Of a stretch of DNA of 64,000 nt, positions 44,300 through 51,685 are shown piece after piece (the first letter of the stretch is position 1; every line of letters begins with the position of its first letter). The notes beneath the pieces are model-generated. The model was given only the letters and a program-made list of their open reading frames with translations. It was not told where the DNA came from and did no database searches. The position numbers and the translations under genes were made by a program. Location: NCBI GenBank assembly GCA_903873715.1, contig CAIQPS010000094.1:1-64000 (forward strand), given 5' to 3'. The DNA comes from an uncultured Actinomycetes bacterium. Lineage in GTDB: Bacteria > Actinomycetota > Thermoleophilia > RBG-16-64-13.

Positions 44300-45118
44300 T
44301 TGAAACGCAGTCTCTTCAAAGCTCCAGCCCCCCGCTTTCACTCCTGGCCCCAGGTCCTTGCCGAACCCGCGTATTGGCGCGCTGACGAGTTCATGGTCGC
44401 CAGCACCGCGCTTGAGCACGCGGCCGCATACCTGCTTCGGCGGTATGTGTCGCGGTCGCCCGCTGGGGCGGATGACACTGCGGGTCTTGGCCGCCACATC
44501 ATCATGACCGGCGCAGTCGCCGGTCGCTCTATGCAGCAGGCGGCGCACTCCCGGAACGGCGCTCCGCCGAAGTCGGGTCAGGCAAGCATCGACTCGTCTG
44601 CCGTCGACTCGGTGCTCTTCACGCATATGCATGCCCCGCAGGTCTCCGCTCTTCGCGGGACCGAACGCAGCATGCTGTGCTTGTCCGGCAACGCAGAGCG
44701 GCCATCGGGCGGATTCCGGTCCTTCCCATTCGATCCCCTGTCCTTCGCGGCCCGCCTCGAGGAGTTCGATTTCGAGCGAGCCCCGGAGATGGCGCCACTC
44801 GGCCCGTGCATCGACGTCCTGGGTGACGGGAGCCTCTGGGCCATCTCCACCCCAGGCCCGACGATCGGATGTGTGTCGTACCTGGTGCTGACCGTGGGCG
44901 GTCCCCTTCTTGTCGCCGGTCTTCTCGCCGAGGCTCTCAGGTCCGGCGAGCCCGCTGTGGCCGGGCGTCACAAAGAGTTGGGCCGTTTTAGCCTCCAGCG
45001 CCTGCGCGCGTTTCTCGACTTCTATCCCGCCGTCCGCGTAGCACCTGGGACCGGCTACGAGAGCCCGACTTCGAGGATGGTGGATGGCGAGGAAGTCACC
45101 CAGGGTCTGTTCGAGTAG
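44300..45118 (+). CDS. metallo-beta-lactamase-fold protein lacking most metal ligands (probable pseudoenzyme)
   Basis: A 272-residue protein read from TTG 44300 (GGGTGGG upstream). The order of motifs is that of MBL hydrolases: VDSVLFTHMHAPQVSALRG stands where VLLTHxHxDHVGGLR is normal, and LGDGSLWAISTPGPTIGCVS plus YLVLTVGGPLLVAGL stand where DG..V..TPGHTPGHVS..GPLLLTGD is normal. HxHxDH has become HMHAPQ, GHT is GPT, the next His is Cys, and the bridging Asp is Leu. Only the first HxH remains. The frame is intact and the rest looks conserved, so this appears to be a non-catalytic or altered member, possibly a binding or regulatory protein. The fold call is by eye. Confidence 0.65.
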   Translation: MKRSLFKAPAPRFHSWPQVLAEPAYWRADEFMVASTALEHAAAYLLRRYVSRSPAGADDTAGLGRHIIMTGAVAGRSMQQAAHSRNGAPPKSGQASIDSSAVDSVLFTHMHAPQVSALRGTERSMLCLSGNAERPSGGFRSFPFDPLSFAARLEEFDFERAPEMAPLGPCIDVLGDGSLWAISTPGPTIGCVSYLVLTVGGPLLVAGLLAEALRSGEPAVAGRHKELGRFSLQRLRAFLDFYPAVRVAPGTGYESPTSRMVDGEEVTQGLFE

Positions 45119-45150
45119 CGGACCGGGAGGCAGGTCTGCGGGATCCGTGG

Positions 45151-46215
45151 TCAGAAAACCACCATGACCTTTACCGCCTCGGCCTTATGCGAAACGGCGA
45201 TGTCTACCGCTCCATGAAGGTCCGCGAACGGCACGCGATGCGAGATGAGAGTGGTGAAATCGGCCGTTCTGCGCGCACGGTCCATGAACCGGATCGTGCG
45301 CGGGGTGAAGTCCGAGACGCCGCCCTGTCCGTAGATCGACATACCTCTCCAAAGGGTCTTGCCGATCTCCACCGGCACTTTGTGGCCCACCGTGTGCCCT
45401 ATCAGCCGGACTCGGCACTGGAAGCCGGCGACATCGAAGACCGAGGCGACCGCACCATCGTTCCCCGATGCCTCCACCACCAGGCTGGGACCTCTTCCCG
45501 CAACACACACCTGGGCGATCTGCGGGGCCAACTCCCCGGCCGGTGGTGGTGTCAGGGTGACATCGGCTCCCAACCGCGTAGCGAGGGCCAGCCGGTTGGG
45601 CAGCGGATCGACCACCACCACTCGAGCTCCAGCCGTCTTGCAGGTAATCAGCGCGCTCAGCCCGATGGGGCCCGCGCCGAAGATCACCACGTCATCGCTC
45701 GCGTCCACCCAGCCACCGGGCCCCCATATACCGTAGTAGCCGACGCCGAACGGCTCCACCAAAGCACCTTCTTCGGCCGTCCAATCATCTGGGAGCCTGT
45801 GCAAGTAGCTGTCTTCGATAACCAGATACTCGCCCCACGCTCCGGGGGAATCCGGCCGGAAACCGGCCTCCCGCATGTTCAGGCAGGCCGCGGGCATCAG
45901 GCCCTGCTTGCAGTTGGCGCATCTGAAGCATTTGAGGACGCAGTCTCCGGTCACCTTGTCGCCGACGGCGAATCCGGAGACCATATCTCCCAGCGCGGCA
46001 ACCTGACCGGCCCATTCGTGTCCGGGGGTGTAGGGAGCGAGGTCGTATCGCCCTTCCTTGGATTCGCCCTCGAAGCATTCGACGTCCGACCCGCAGATGC
46101 CGGCCGCCTGAACACGAACGAGCACCTGGCCCGGCCCCGGGTCGGGGATGGCCAGGTGCTCGATTCTCAAGTCGTGCGGACCATGCAGGAACGCGACTTG
46201 TTGTGTTCGGGGCAT
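45151..46215 (-). CDS. zinc-dependent MDR dehydrogenase (L-iditol/threonine dehydrogenase-like)
   Basis: A 354-residue enzyme. Catalytic zinc: Cys41 (GICGSD) and His in YTPGHEWAG; structural zinc: CFRCANCKQGLMPAAC. NAD site IFGAGPIGLSA with acidic Asp in VVVVDPL, indicating NAD rather than NADP. The C-terminus (FADLHGAVDIAVSHKAEAVK) matches the sorbitol-dehydrogenase group. It lies 7 bases after the flavin reductase gene in one minus-strand operon (VOC, flavin reductase, MDR). Substrate unknown. Confidence 0.88.
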   Translation of the reverse strand: MPRTQQVAFLHGPHDLRIEHLAIPDPGPGQVLVRVQAAGICGSDVECFEGESKEGRYDLAPYTPGHEWAGQVAALGDMVSGFAVGDKVTGDCVLKCFRCANCKQGLMPAACLNMREAGFRPDSPGAWGEYLVIEDSYLHRLPDDWTAEEGALVEPFGVGYYGIWGPGGWVDASDDVVIFGAGPIGLSALITCKTAGARVVVVDPLPNRLALATRLGADVTLTPPPAGELAPQIAQVCVAGRGPSLVVEASGNDGAVASVFDVAGFQCRVRLIGHTVGHKVPVEIGKTLWRGMSIYGQGGVSDFTPRTIRFMDRARRTADFTTLISHRVPFADLHGAVDIAVSHKAEAVKVMVVF

Positions 46216-46222
46216 CGTGCTG

Positions 46223-48277
46223 TCAGACCTTGCAGGCGGTCTCCCGCGCTTCGGTCAGCGCGTTGATTATCAGCGACGAATCCACACCGTTGCCGCAACC
46301 GATGCTGTAGACCTCGGGGACGTCCCCGTCTATCTCGTGCTTGAGCCGGTCGTTCGCGCCCGGAGGAAGCAGGACCATGACAGTGTCGGCCGCTAGGGCG
46401 CGCTTCGTGCCGTCTTTCAACGTGATGTCGACGCCGCTGTCCGTGATCTTGTCATAGGTGACCCCGGTCAGCACTTCGACGCCCTCCTTGGCCAGCCAGG
46501 GCAGCGTCCGCTTGATGTAACGCGGAGGCATGCGACCGCCAAGACTCTCCGACTCCTCGAGGACCGTCACCGTGCGCCCTCTCTTCTTCAGGAAGACCGC
46601 GCCCTGCAACCCTTCGATCTGGCCGCCGATGATCACCACCCGCTTGCCGACGCCCGGCAGGGCTATGTTCGAGAGCTTGCCGACGGCATTGGCACCCAGC
46701 ATGCGAAGTGGCCGCTCAGCGGTCCGGGCCAGGCTCGCGACTCCTTCGACGTTCCGGTTCAAGATGCCCGGTATGTCCTCGGGCAGCACGTAGTTGCCGC
46801 CCACTGCCAGTATCACCACGTCAGGTTTGTTCGCCAGCACCACGTGCTTGTCGGCTTCCACGCCTGTCTTGATGGTTATGGGCAGACGCTGGACCTGACG
46901 CGACAGGTAGTCGATGACCGTGGTGACGTCGTCGAAGTCGGTCCCCTTCAGCATCGCGGCAAGGTGCAACTTGCCTCCCAGGTGGCCACTCCTCTCTAGG
47001 AGAATCACGTCATGACCACGAAGGGCGGCCACGCGGGCAGCTTCCATGCCAGCCGGCCCTGCCCCGACCACCAGGACCTTCTTCTTCGTGGGAGCGGGGG
47101 TGATAGCCAGTTCTTTTTCACGGCCAAGAGCCGGGTTCACGCGGCAGCGGCGAGGCCCGTCTTGCGGGTCTTCGCAGGTGGCGCAGCGGCAGCACCTGAC
47201 GATGTCTTCCCTGTTCCCCGCCAGCACCTTGTTGGGCAACTCGTGGTCGGCCCACAAGCCTCGGCCGAGCAGGATCAGATCGGCCTTGCCATCCTTCAGG
47301 ATCTCCTCACCCAAGTCCTCATCCAGGCGGCCGACAGCGATGACTGGGATGCCGACCGACTTCTTGACGGTCGCGGCACTCGGCACCAGGAGACCCGTCT
47401 TGAACTGCTTCACGTACGGTTTCATGAAATCGTCCGGTTCCGGATACGGCCAGTAATCCGGGACGTACTGGAATGGGGCCTTGCCGTACCCATACCCCGC
47501 CAGGCTGATGTAGTGGGCTCCGGCGCGCTCGAACCACGTCCCGGCCTCGGCGGCCTCCGCCGGCGTCATGGCTTTCGGATGGCCGAACTCCTGCCCGTTG
47601 ATCCGCACTCCGATGACGAAGTCCTCGCCGCACCGCTCTTTGATCCCCGCGATGATCTCCCGGTGCAAACGGGTGCGGTTCTCCATGCTTTGCGGCCCGT
47701 ACTGGTCGGTACGATAGTTCCACGCCCTGCTGAGGAAGCTCATCAAGAAATAGCCGTTCGCCGAGTGGCACTCGATGCCGTCGAAACCGCATTTCTTCGC
47801 ACGCACCGCGGCCTCGATGTAGTCGGCCTTCATGGCTTCGATCTCCTCGGTGGTCACGCCGTGCGTGGGAGCGAGATAGTCGAGAGGCAACTGGTCGACG
47901 GTCAGCGTCGTAGAGGCGAGAGGGGTGTAGGTCGTTGAGATGGGCGCCGGCCCAGGGTGATGCAGTTGCGCGAGTATGTGGCAGTCGTGTTTGTGCACGG
48001 CCGCGGCCAGTTCGGTCATCCCTGGGATGTGGCGGTCTTGTGAGAGCCCGCCGAAAAGGAAGGGCAGTTCCGGCTCCGCCGGCTGGAACAGGATGGCGCC
48101 GACGAGGATCATGCTCGCCCCGCCCTCCGCGATACCTTCATACAGATCGATCACCCGGTTGGTGATCATTTGCCCCTCGAGCCAGTACTCGCTCGACTGT
48201 GGAGCCTTGACGATGCGGTTCTTCAGCGTCAGGCTTCCGACCTGCAAGGGGGAAAAGAGCCTCTCGTAATTCTTCAA
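46223..48277 (-). CDS. NADH:flavin oxidoreductase/enoate reductase (TMADH/FadH/BaiCD-type)
   Basis: A 684-residue iron-sulfur flavoenzyme of the usual size for the family. N-terminal old-yellow-enzyme barrel (LKNRIVKAPQSSEY at the start, GFDGIECHSANGYFLMSF with active-site His/Asn and Tyr), a cysteine cluster CCRCATC plus a later Cys in RRCRVNP for a 4Fe-4S cluster, then FAD/NAD domains (VLVVGAGPAGMEAARVAALRG and VVIIGGQIEGLQGAVF). Such enzymes reduce conjugated enones or enoyl thioesters, or demethylate amines. In this island, reduction of a ring enone formed by the dehydrogenases is plausible. Confidence 0.9.
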   Translation of the reverse strand: MKNYERLFSPLQVGSLTLKNRIVKAPQSSEYWLEGQMITNRVIDLYEGIAEGGASMILVGAILFQPAEPELPFLFGGLSQDRHIPGMTELAAAVHKHDCHILAQLHHPGPAPISTTYTPLASTTLTVDQLPLDYLAPTHGVTTEEIEAMKADYIEAAVRAKKCGFDGIECHSANGYFLMSFLSRAWNYRTDQYGPQSMENRTRLHREIIAGIKERCGEDFVIGVRINGQEFGHPKAMTPAEAAEAGTWFERAGAHYISLAGYGYGKAPFQYVPDYWPYPEPDDFMKPYVKQFKTGLLVPSAATVKKSVGIPVIAVGRLDEDLGEEILKDGKADLILLGRGLWADHELPNKVLAGNREDIVRCCRCATCEDPQDGPRRCRVNPALGREKELAITPAPTKKKVLVVGAGPAGMEAARVAALRGHDVILLERSGHLGGKLHLAAMLKGTDFDDVTTVIDYLSRQVQRLPITIKTGVEADKHVVLANKPDVVILAVGGNYVLPEDIPGILNRNVEGVASLARTAERPLRMLGANAVGKLSNIALPGVGKRVVIIGGQIEGLQGAVFLKKRGRTVTVLEESESLGGRMPPRYIKRTLPWLAKEGVEVLTGVTYDKITDSGVDITLKDGTKRALAADTVMVLLPPGANDRLKHEIDGDVPEVYSIGCGNGVDSSLIINALTEARETACKV

Positions 48278-48322
48278 CGTGTTCTCCCTCGTGTTGCTAC
48301 CCGTGCCAGTACCAGGTCTCGG

Positions 48323-48784
48323 CTAGCCCTCGGACTCGACCAGCTCCAGGCAGATGCCGTCGGGGTCTCTGAAGTAGCACCATTTCCAGTCGGGCTTCCC
48401 AGTCTCCTTGAAGACATTGATGGGAGAGTGGAACTCGACGCCCAGATCTTCAAGACGCTTGCGTTCTGCCGCCACGTCGTCGACTCTGAGAGCCAGGTGG
48501 GCCGATCCTGCGATCGAGGGGTTCATATGATAGGGCTGGCAGGCCGGGTCCTTGTACTGGATGAACTCGATCCGATTGCCGGCCAGTTCCATCACCGCGA
48601 TCTCGAGTTCCGCATGGGACTGGCTGAGGCCCCACTTCGTTCCGAAGAGCGCGGTGCCCAGTCCGTCGTACTCGTTGCGGCTGCGGGAGCGCAGCGTCAA
48701 CCCGAGCACATCCTTGTAGAAGTGCACGGTGTCCTCGATATCCGTGACCGAGAAGCTCATGTGGTGCGCGCCTAGAATTGACAC
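48323..48784 (-). CDS. VOC (glyoxalase-like) protein
   Basis: A 153-residue VOC protein; GTG 48784 is used because GGGAGA lies 6 bases upstream, though the frame stays open to 48925. Pattern: ILGAHHMSFSVTDIEDTVHFY at the start and KWCYFRDPDGICLELVE at the end carry the His and Glu metal ligands; the middle has GSAHLALRVDD. It is a close paralogue of the VOC protein at 22333. It is first in the VOC/flavin-reductase/MDR operon. Likely an epimerase or isomerase of a pathway intermediate. Confidence 0.82.
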   Translation of the reverse strand: MSILGAHHMSFSVTDIEDTVHFYKDVLGLTLRSRSRNEYDGLGTALFGTKWGLSQSHAELEIAVMELAGNRIEFIQYKDPACQPYHMNPSIAGSAHLALRVDDVAAERKRLEDLGVEFHSPINVFKETGKPDWKWCYFRDPDGICLELVESEG

Positions 48785-48887
48785 TCGATCTCCCTTCTCG
48801 CCGGCGCAGATGTTCGGCGTGTTGATGCCTTGCGCCGGGTCCTCGGGTGTTCTGCCGCCGATTGTTCTTGCTCTGCCCGGTGTTTTA

Positions 48888-48899
48888 CTAATATCACAG
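48888..48899 (-). promoter_or_regulatory. element TGTGATATTAGT upstream of the VOC operon
   Basis: On the minus strand these 12 bases are identical to 40661-40672 before the first SDR gene; the following AAAAC resembles TTAAC there. It is 104 bases upstream of GTG 48784. Confidence 0.5.
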
Positions 48900-48908
48900 C
48901 AATGGCGA

Positions 48909-48928
48909 AGTGTGAATACCCACACTTA
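48909..48928. promoter_or_regulatory. inverted repeat AAGTGTG-N6-CACACTT
   Basis: Perfect 7-bp arms (48909-48915 and 48922-48928) around AATACC, next to the 48888 element. Arms and 20-bp span are right for a dimeric regulator such as the XRE-cupin protein at 55478. Confidence 0.45.
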
Positions 48929-49133
48929 AAGGACGAGAGGCACGTGCGGTAGGCTGACTCGTCTCCGAATCGCCCGACGTCCGGTAGACCCGAAGCGCCT
49001 CTTGCTGCATGAAATTGCTGTAAATCATGGGTTTATTGGCAGCCGCAAACCCGTGGGTCGCGGTAGACATACCAGGGGGAGCCCGTGCCAGGGAGATTGT
49101 TTCCCCAAAGAAAATTCCCGTCTCAGAATTCGC

Positions 49134-49179
49134 AACTAGTTAAACTCCTCTTGACTTTTGTTTAACCCAGCCCTATGGT
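49134..49179 (+). promoter_or_regulatory. promoter TTGACT-N17-TATGGT with upstream palindrome AACTAGTT
   Basis: -35 box TTGACT (49151-49156) and -10 box TATGGT (49174-49179) are 17 bp apart; AACTAGTT (49134-49141) is a perfect palindrome 9 bp before the -35 box. CTAGTTAA is shared with the 40661 element. It drives the SDR at 49218 and probably the ABC genes. Confidence 0.6.
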
Positions 49180-49217
49180 GTCCACGGTGGTGAACACCTG
49201 ACGGAGGGGAATTCCTG

Positions 49218-50018
49218 ATGACCCAAGCGGGTTACAAAGGCTTGAAGGGCAAAGTCTGCGTCGTCACAGGTGCGGCTCAAGGGATCGGTCGGGGGATCGC
49301 CACGCGGCTGGCCCAGGAGGGCTGCTCGGTCATCTTCGCCGATCTCAAGACTGCGGATGTGGAATCCGCCGCTGAAGCCGCTCGGGCTGCTGGAGGCCGG
49401 GCGGCCTCCTTCACCGTCGACGTCACCGAACGCTCGTCCGTGGCAGGCTTGGTGCAGTATGCAGCAGAGACCTTCGGCGCTCTCGACGTCATGTTCAACA
49501 ACGCCGGCATCACCCACGGGTGCGACTTCCTTGATCTTCACGAACGGGATTTCGACCGGGTGATGAGGGTGAACGGCTTAGGAGTGCTCTTCGGCATCCA
49601 GGAAGCCGCCAAACAGATGATCAGCCAAGGGACAGGCGGCAAGATCGTCAACACCAACTCTCAAGCGGGCAAGACGGCGTGGCCAGACTATGCCGGCTAC
49701 TGCGCGAGCAAGTTCGTGGTGAGTTCCTTGACGCAATCGGGTGCCCGAGCACTCGCCAAGCACCGGATAACAGTCAATTCCTTCGCCCCCGGCCTGGCGC
49801 GGACTCCCATTTGGGAAGTGCTCGAGGCCGATGCCATGGCTGCCGGGCAGATCCATGAGCGGGGGGAGATGGTCAAGGAGTTCGAAAAGGGCATCTTGCT
49901 GGGACGCGGTCAAGAGCCAGGGGAGTTCGGGGGCATCGCCTGCTATCTCGCCTCTGAGGATTCCGACTGGATCACGGGGCAGACCATCATGATCGATGGC
50001 GGGATGGTCTTCCTGTAG
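49218..50018 (+). CDS. short-chain dehydrogenase/reductase (SDR)
   Basis: A 266-residue classical SDR: GAAQGIGRGIATRLA (cofactor loop), NNAG in MFNNAGITHG, active Ser in VNTNSQAGK and Tyr161/Lys165 in YCASK. It ends TGQTIMIDGGMVFL. The Asp in IFADLKT suggests NAD preference. It resembles acetoin/butanediol and polyol dehydrogenases. GGAGGGG precedes the ATG. It is the first gene of the transporter operon, about 100 bases before the binding-protein gene. Confidence 0.9.
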   Translation: MTQAGYKGLKGKVCVVTGAAQGIGRGIATRLAQEGCSVIFADLKTADVESAAEAARAAGGRAASFTVDVTERSSVAGLVQYAAETFGALDVMFNNAGITHGCDFLDLHERDFDRVMRVNGLGVLFGIQEAAKQMISQGTGGKIVNTNSQAGKTAWPDYAGYCASKFVVSSLTQSGARALAKHRITVNSFAPGLARTPIWEVLEADAMAAGQIHERGEMVKEFEKGILLGRGQEPGEFGGIACYLASEDSDWITGQTIMIDGGMVFL

Positions 50019-50115
50019 CGGGTGTTTTCGGGTCGATGTGATAAGGGGGTGACTTGCAGCCTGTCAGAGGCGAAGGGTTCAGGGCAACTGAGCGATCAAC
50101 AAGGGAGGGCGAGTT

Positions 50116-51534
50116 GTGAGTGACGAGATCAAGAACGTAAGTCGTCGAGAGTTCCTGAAACTGGCCGGCATCGCCGGTGCCACGCTCGGCGTGGGTGCCG
50201 GAGTCGGTGGTTTCCTTGCTTCGTGCGGCGGCGAGACCACTACGACCACCGGTGCCACCACGGCCACTACCGCGGCTGCCACCAGCAGCACCGCGGGTGT
50301 TGCCACCACGGCCGTGTCGGCCGGCACCGAGACGACCGCTGCTGCCGCGCAGCTGGCCATTCCGCTCGGCTCGGGCCAGCATATGGTCAACATCGCCGAG
50401 ACCGCGGCGAACGACTACTTCAAAGAATGGCAGAGGGGCGCCCAGCAGGCCTGCGACGCTCTCGGCCTGACCCAGGACTATCTGTCCAGCAATATGGACG
50501 CCAACCTTGCTCTGAGCCAGATGGAGACCGCTGGTACTCAGGGCGTCAAGCTGGCTGTCAGCTGCACCCCCGGCCCCGGCCCGCTCCCGCAGGTCGCCGC
50601 CGCTGCCAACAAGTACAAGATCTCCTACTGCAACACCTGGGACTGCCCGGAGTGGGTGCTTCCCCAGGACATGGGCTTCGAGAACGAGAACAGCTACTTC
50701 GTCACCTACTTCTCGCCTCTGGCCTTCAAGATCCATTACCTCAAGACCAAGCTGCTGTTCGACAAGATGGGCGGCGAGGGCGGCCTCGTCCACATCTCTG
50801 GTCTGCCCGGCGGCTCGGCTGACTGGCACCGCACCGTGGCCTGCGACATGGCGCTGAAGGAATATCCCAAGATCAAACTGCTGTACCGGGAGGCGGGTTC
50901 CTGGGTGCGTGACAAGTCCCAGACCGCCATGGAAGCCGCCATCGCCCGCTTCGGCAAGGACATCAAGGGCGTCATCGGCCAGAACGACGACGAAGCGGCC
51001 GGTTGCATCGCAGCCCTCGACGCCGCGAACATGACCGACGTCCCGGTGGTGGGCTCCGACGGTACGTCCGAAGCTCTCAACTTCATCAAGAGCGGTCGCA
51101 TGCTTGCTACCGTGATGGACATCGCCACCTGGCAGGCCGGCTACATGGTCGTCCGCGCCTTCGACCGCGCGAATGGCTGGATGCCGTCCCCGGTGGAGCG
51201 CATCATGAACTCCGAGGGCATCCTCGCCACCACGGACAACGTCCAGCAGATCATGGACAAGTTTATCAACAACAAAGAACCGGCCTTCGACTTCAAACTC
51301 ATGTCTCAGGTGCTCCATCCGGACGATTGGGATGTCCAGAACGGTCTGGTGTGCCTGCGTCCGGATGACTGGTGGGGCCCGGGGCCGGTCGCCAAACCGG
51401 CCGATTGGGACGCCAAACATCCCGAGTACGTGGCCGCAGTCAAAGCCGGCGACTACGACAAGTACGACAAGCTGTACGCGGATCACTACAAGAAAAAGAC
51501 GTACGACGGCATCCCCAAGGCCATCTACGGCTAG
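50116..51534 (+). CDS. sugar-type ABC transporter substrate-binding lipoprotein (RbsB-like)
   Basis: A 472-residue protein starting at GTG 50116 (GGGAGGG upstream). Tat motif SRREFLKLAG (9-18) and lipobox FLASC (Cys37), then a Thr/Ala linker (about 40-80) and a periplasmic-binding type 1 domain of the ribose/galactose group (GVIGQNDDEAAGCIAAL, then VPVVGSDGTSEALNFI). The export signal and linker closely match those of the 7305 protein. It feeds the ATPase and permease genes that follow. Ligand: sugar, polyol or similar. Confidence 0.92.
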   Translation: MSDEIKNVSRREFLKLAGIAGATLGVGAGVGGFLASCGGETTTTTGATTATTAAATSSTAGVATTAVSAGTETTAAAAQLAIPLGSGQHMVNIAETAANDYFKEWQRGAQQACDALGLTQDYLSSNMDANLALSQMETAGTQGVKLAVSCTPGPGPLPQVAAAANKYKISYCNTWDCPEWVLPQDMGFENENSYFVTYFSPLAFKIHYLKTKLLFDKMGGEGGLVHISGLPGGSADWHRTVACDMALKEYPKIKLLYREAGSWVRDKSQTAMEAAIARFGKDIKGVIGQNDDEAAGCIAALDAANMTDVPVVGSDGTSEALNFIKSGRMLATVMDIATWQAGYMVVRAFDRANGWMPSPVERIMNSEGILATTDNVQQIMDKFINNKEPAFDFKLMSQVLHPDDWDVQNGLVCLRPDDWWGPGPVAKPADWDAKHPEYVAAVKAGDYDKYDKLYADHYKKKTYDGIPKAIYG

Positions 51535-51547
51535 AACGCGCCCCGAT

Positions 51548-51580
51548 GGTGCACCCGAGGCCTGGGGCCTCGGGTGCACC
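51548..51580 (+). terminator. perfect 15-bp hairpin between binding-protein and ATPase genes
   Basis: GGTGCACCCGAGGCC (51548-51562) pairs with GGCCTCGGGTGCACC (51566-51580) over TGG. It lies 13 bases after the binding-protein stop. A CTTGTTAG tail is T-poor, so partial termination or protection of the upstream mRNA is likely, which would give more binding protein than ATPase. Confidence 0.75.
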
Positions 51581-51632
51581 GGCTTGTTAGTATGTTGAAA
51601 CGACCGTCCACAAACATGTGCTTCCATCCGAA

Positions 51633-51648
51633 ATCTCCGCTCGGAGAT
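51633..51648. promoter_or_regulatory. palindrome ATCTCCG-CT-CGGAGAT
   Basis: Perfect 7-bp arms with 2-base centre, 37 bases upstream of the ATPase start. It is a candidate operator for internal control, or a small hairpin that influences the GGAGG ribosome binding site downstream. Confidence 0.45.
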
Positions 51649-51685
51649 GTTCTGAGAGCACATATTTCTCGGAGGACCGCCGAAG

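Larger units (their letters stand above)
48785..49217. other. 433-base divergent regulatory region
   Basis: No gene with its own start and ribosome binding site is found here. It carries, in order, the minus-strand element 48888-48899, the inverted repeat 48909-48928, a GGGTTT/AAACCC inverted pair near 49030-49052, the palindrome 49134-49141 and a consensus-like promoter at 49151-49179. It separates the VOC operon (minus) from the SDR/ABC operon (plus). Confidence 0.6.

Noticed and set aside
40266-49217. tRNA or small RNA genes in the larger intergenic gaps
   Set aside because: No cloverleaf with a GTTCRANNC T-arm was seen; the hairpins present are explained as operator-like repeats or terminators.
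49987-51663. Minus-strand open frame of 558 codons opposite the sugar-binding protein
   Set aside because: The plus-strand gene has Tat motif, lipobox and full PBP domain; the antisense frame has none.
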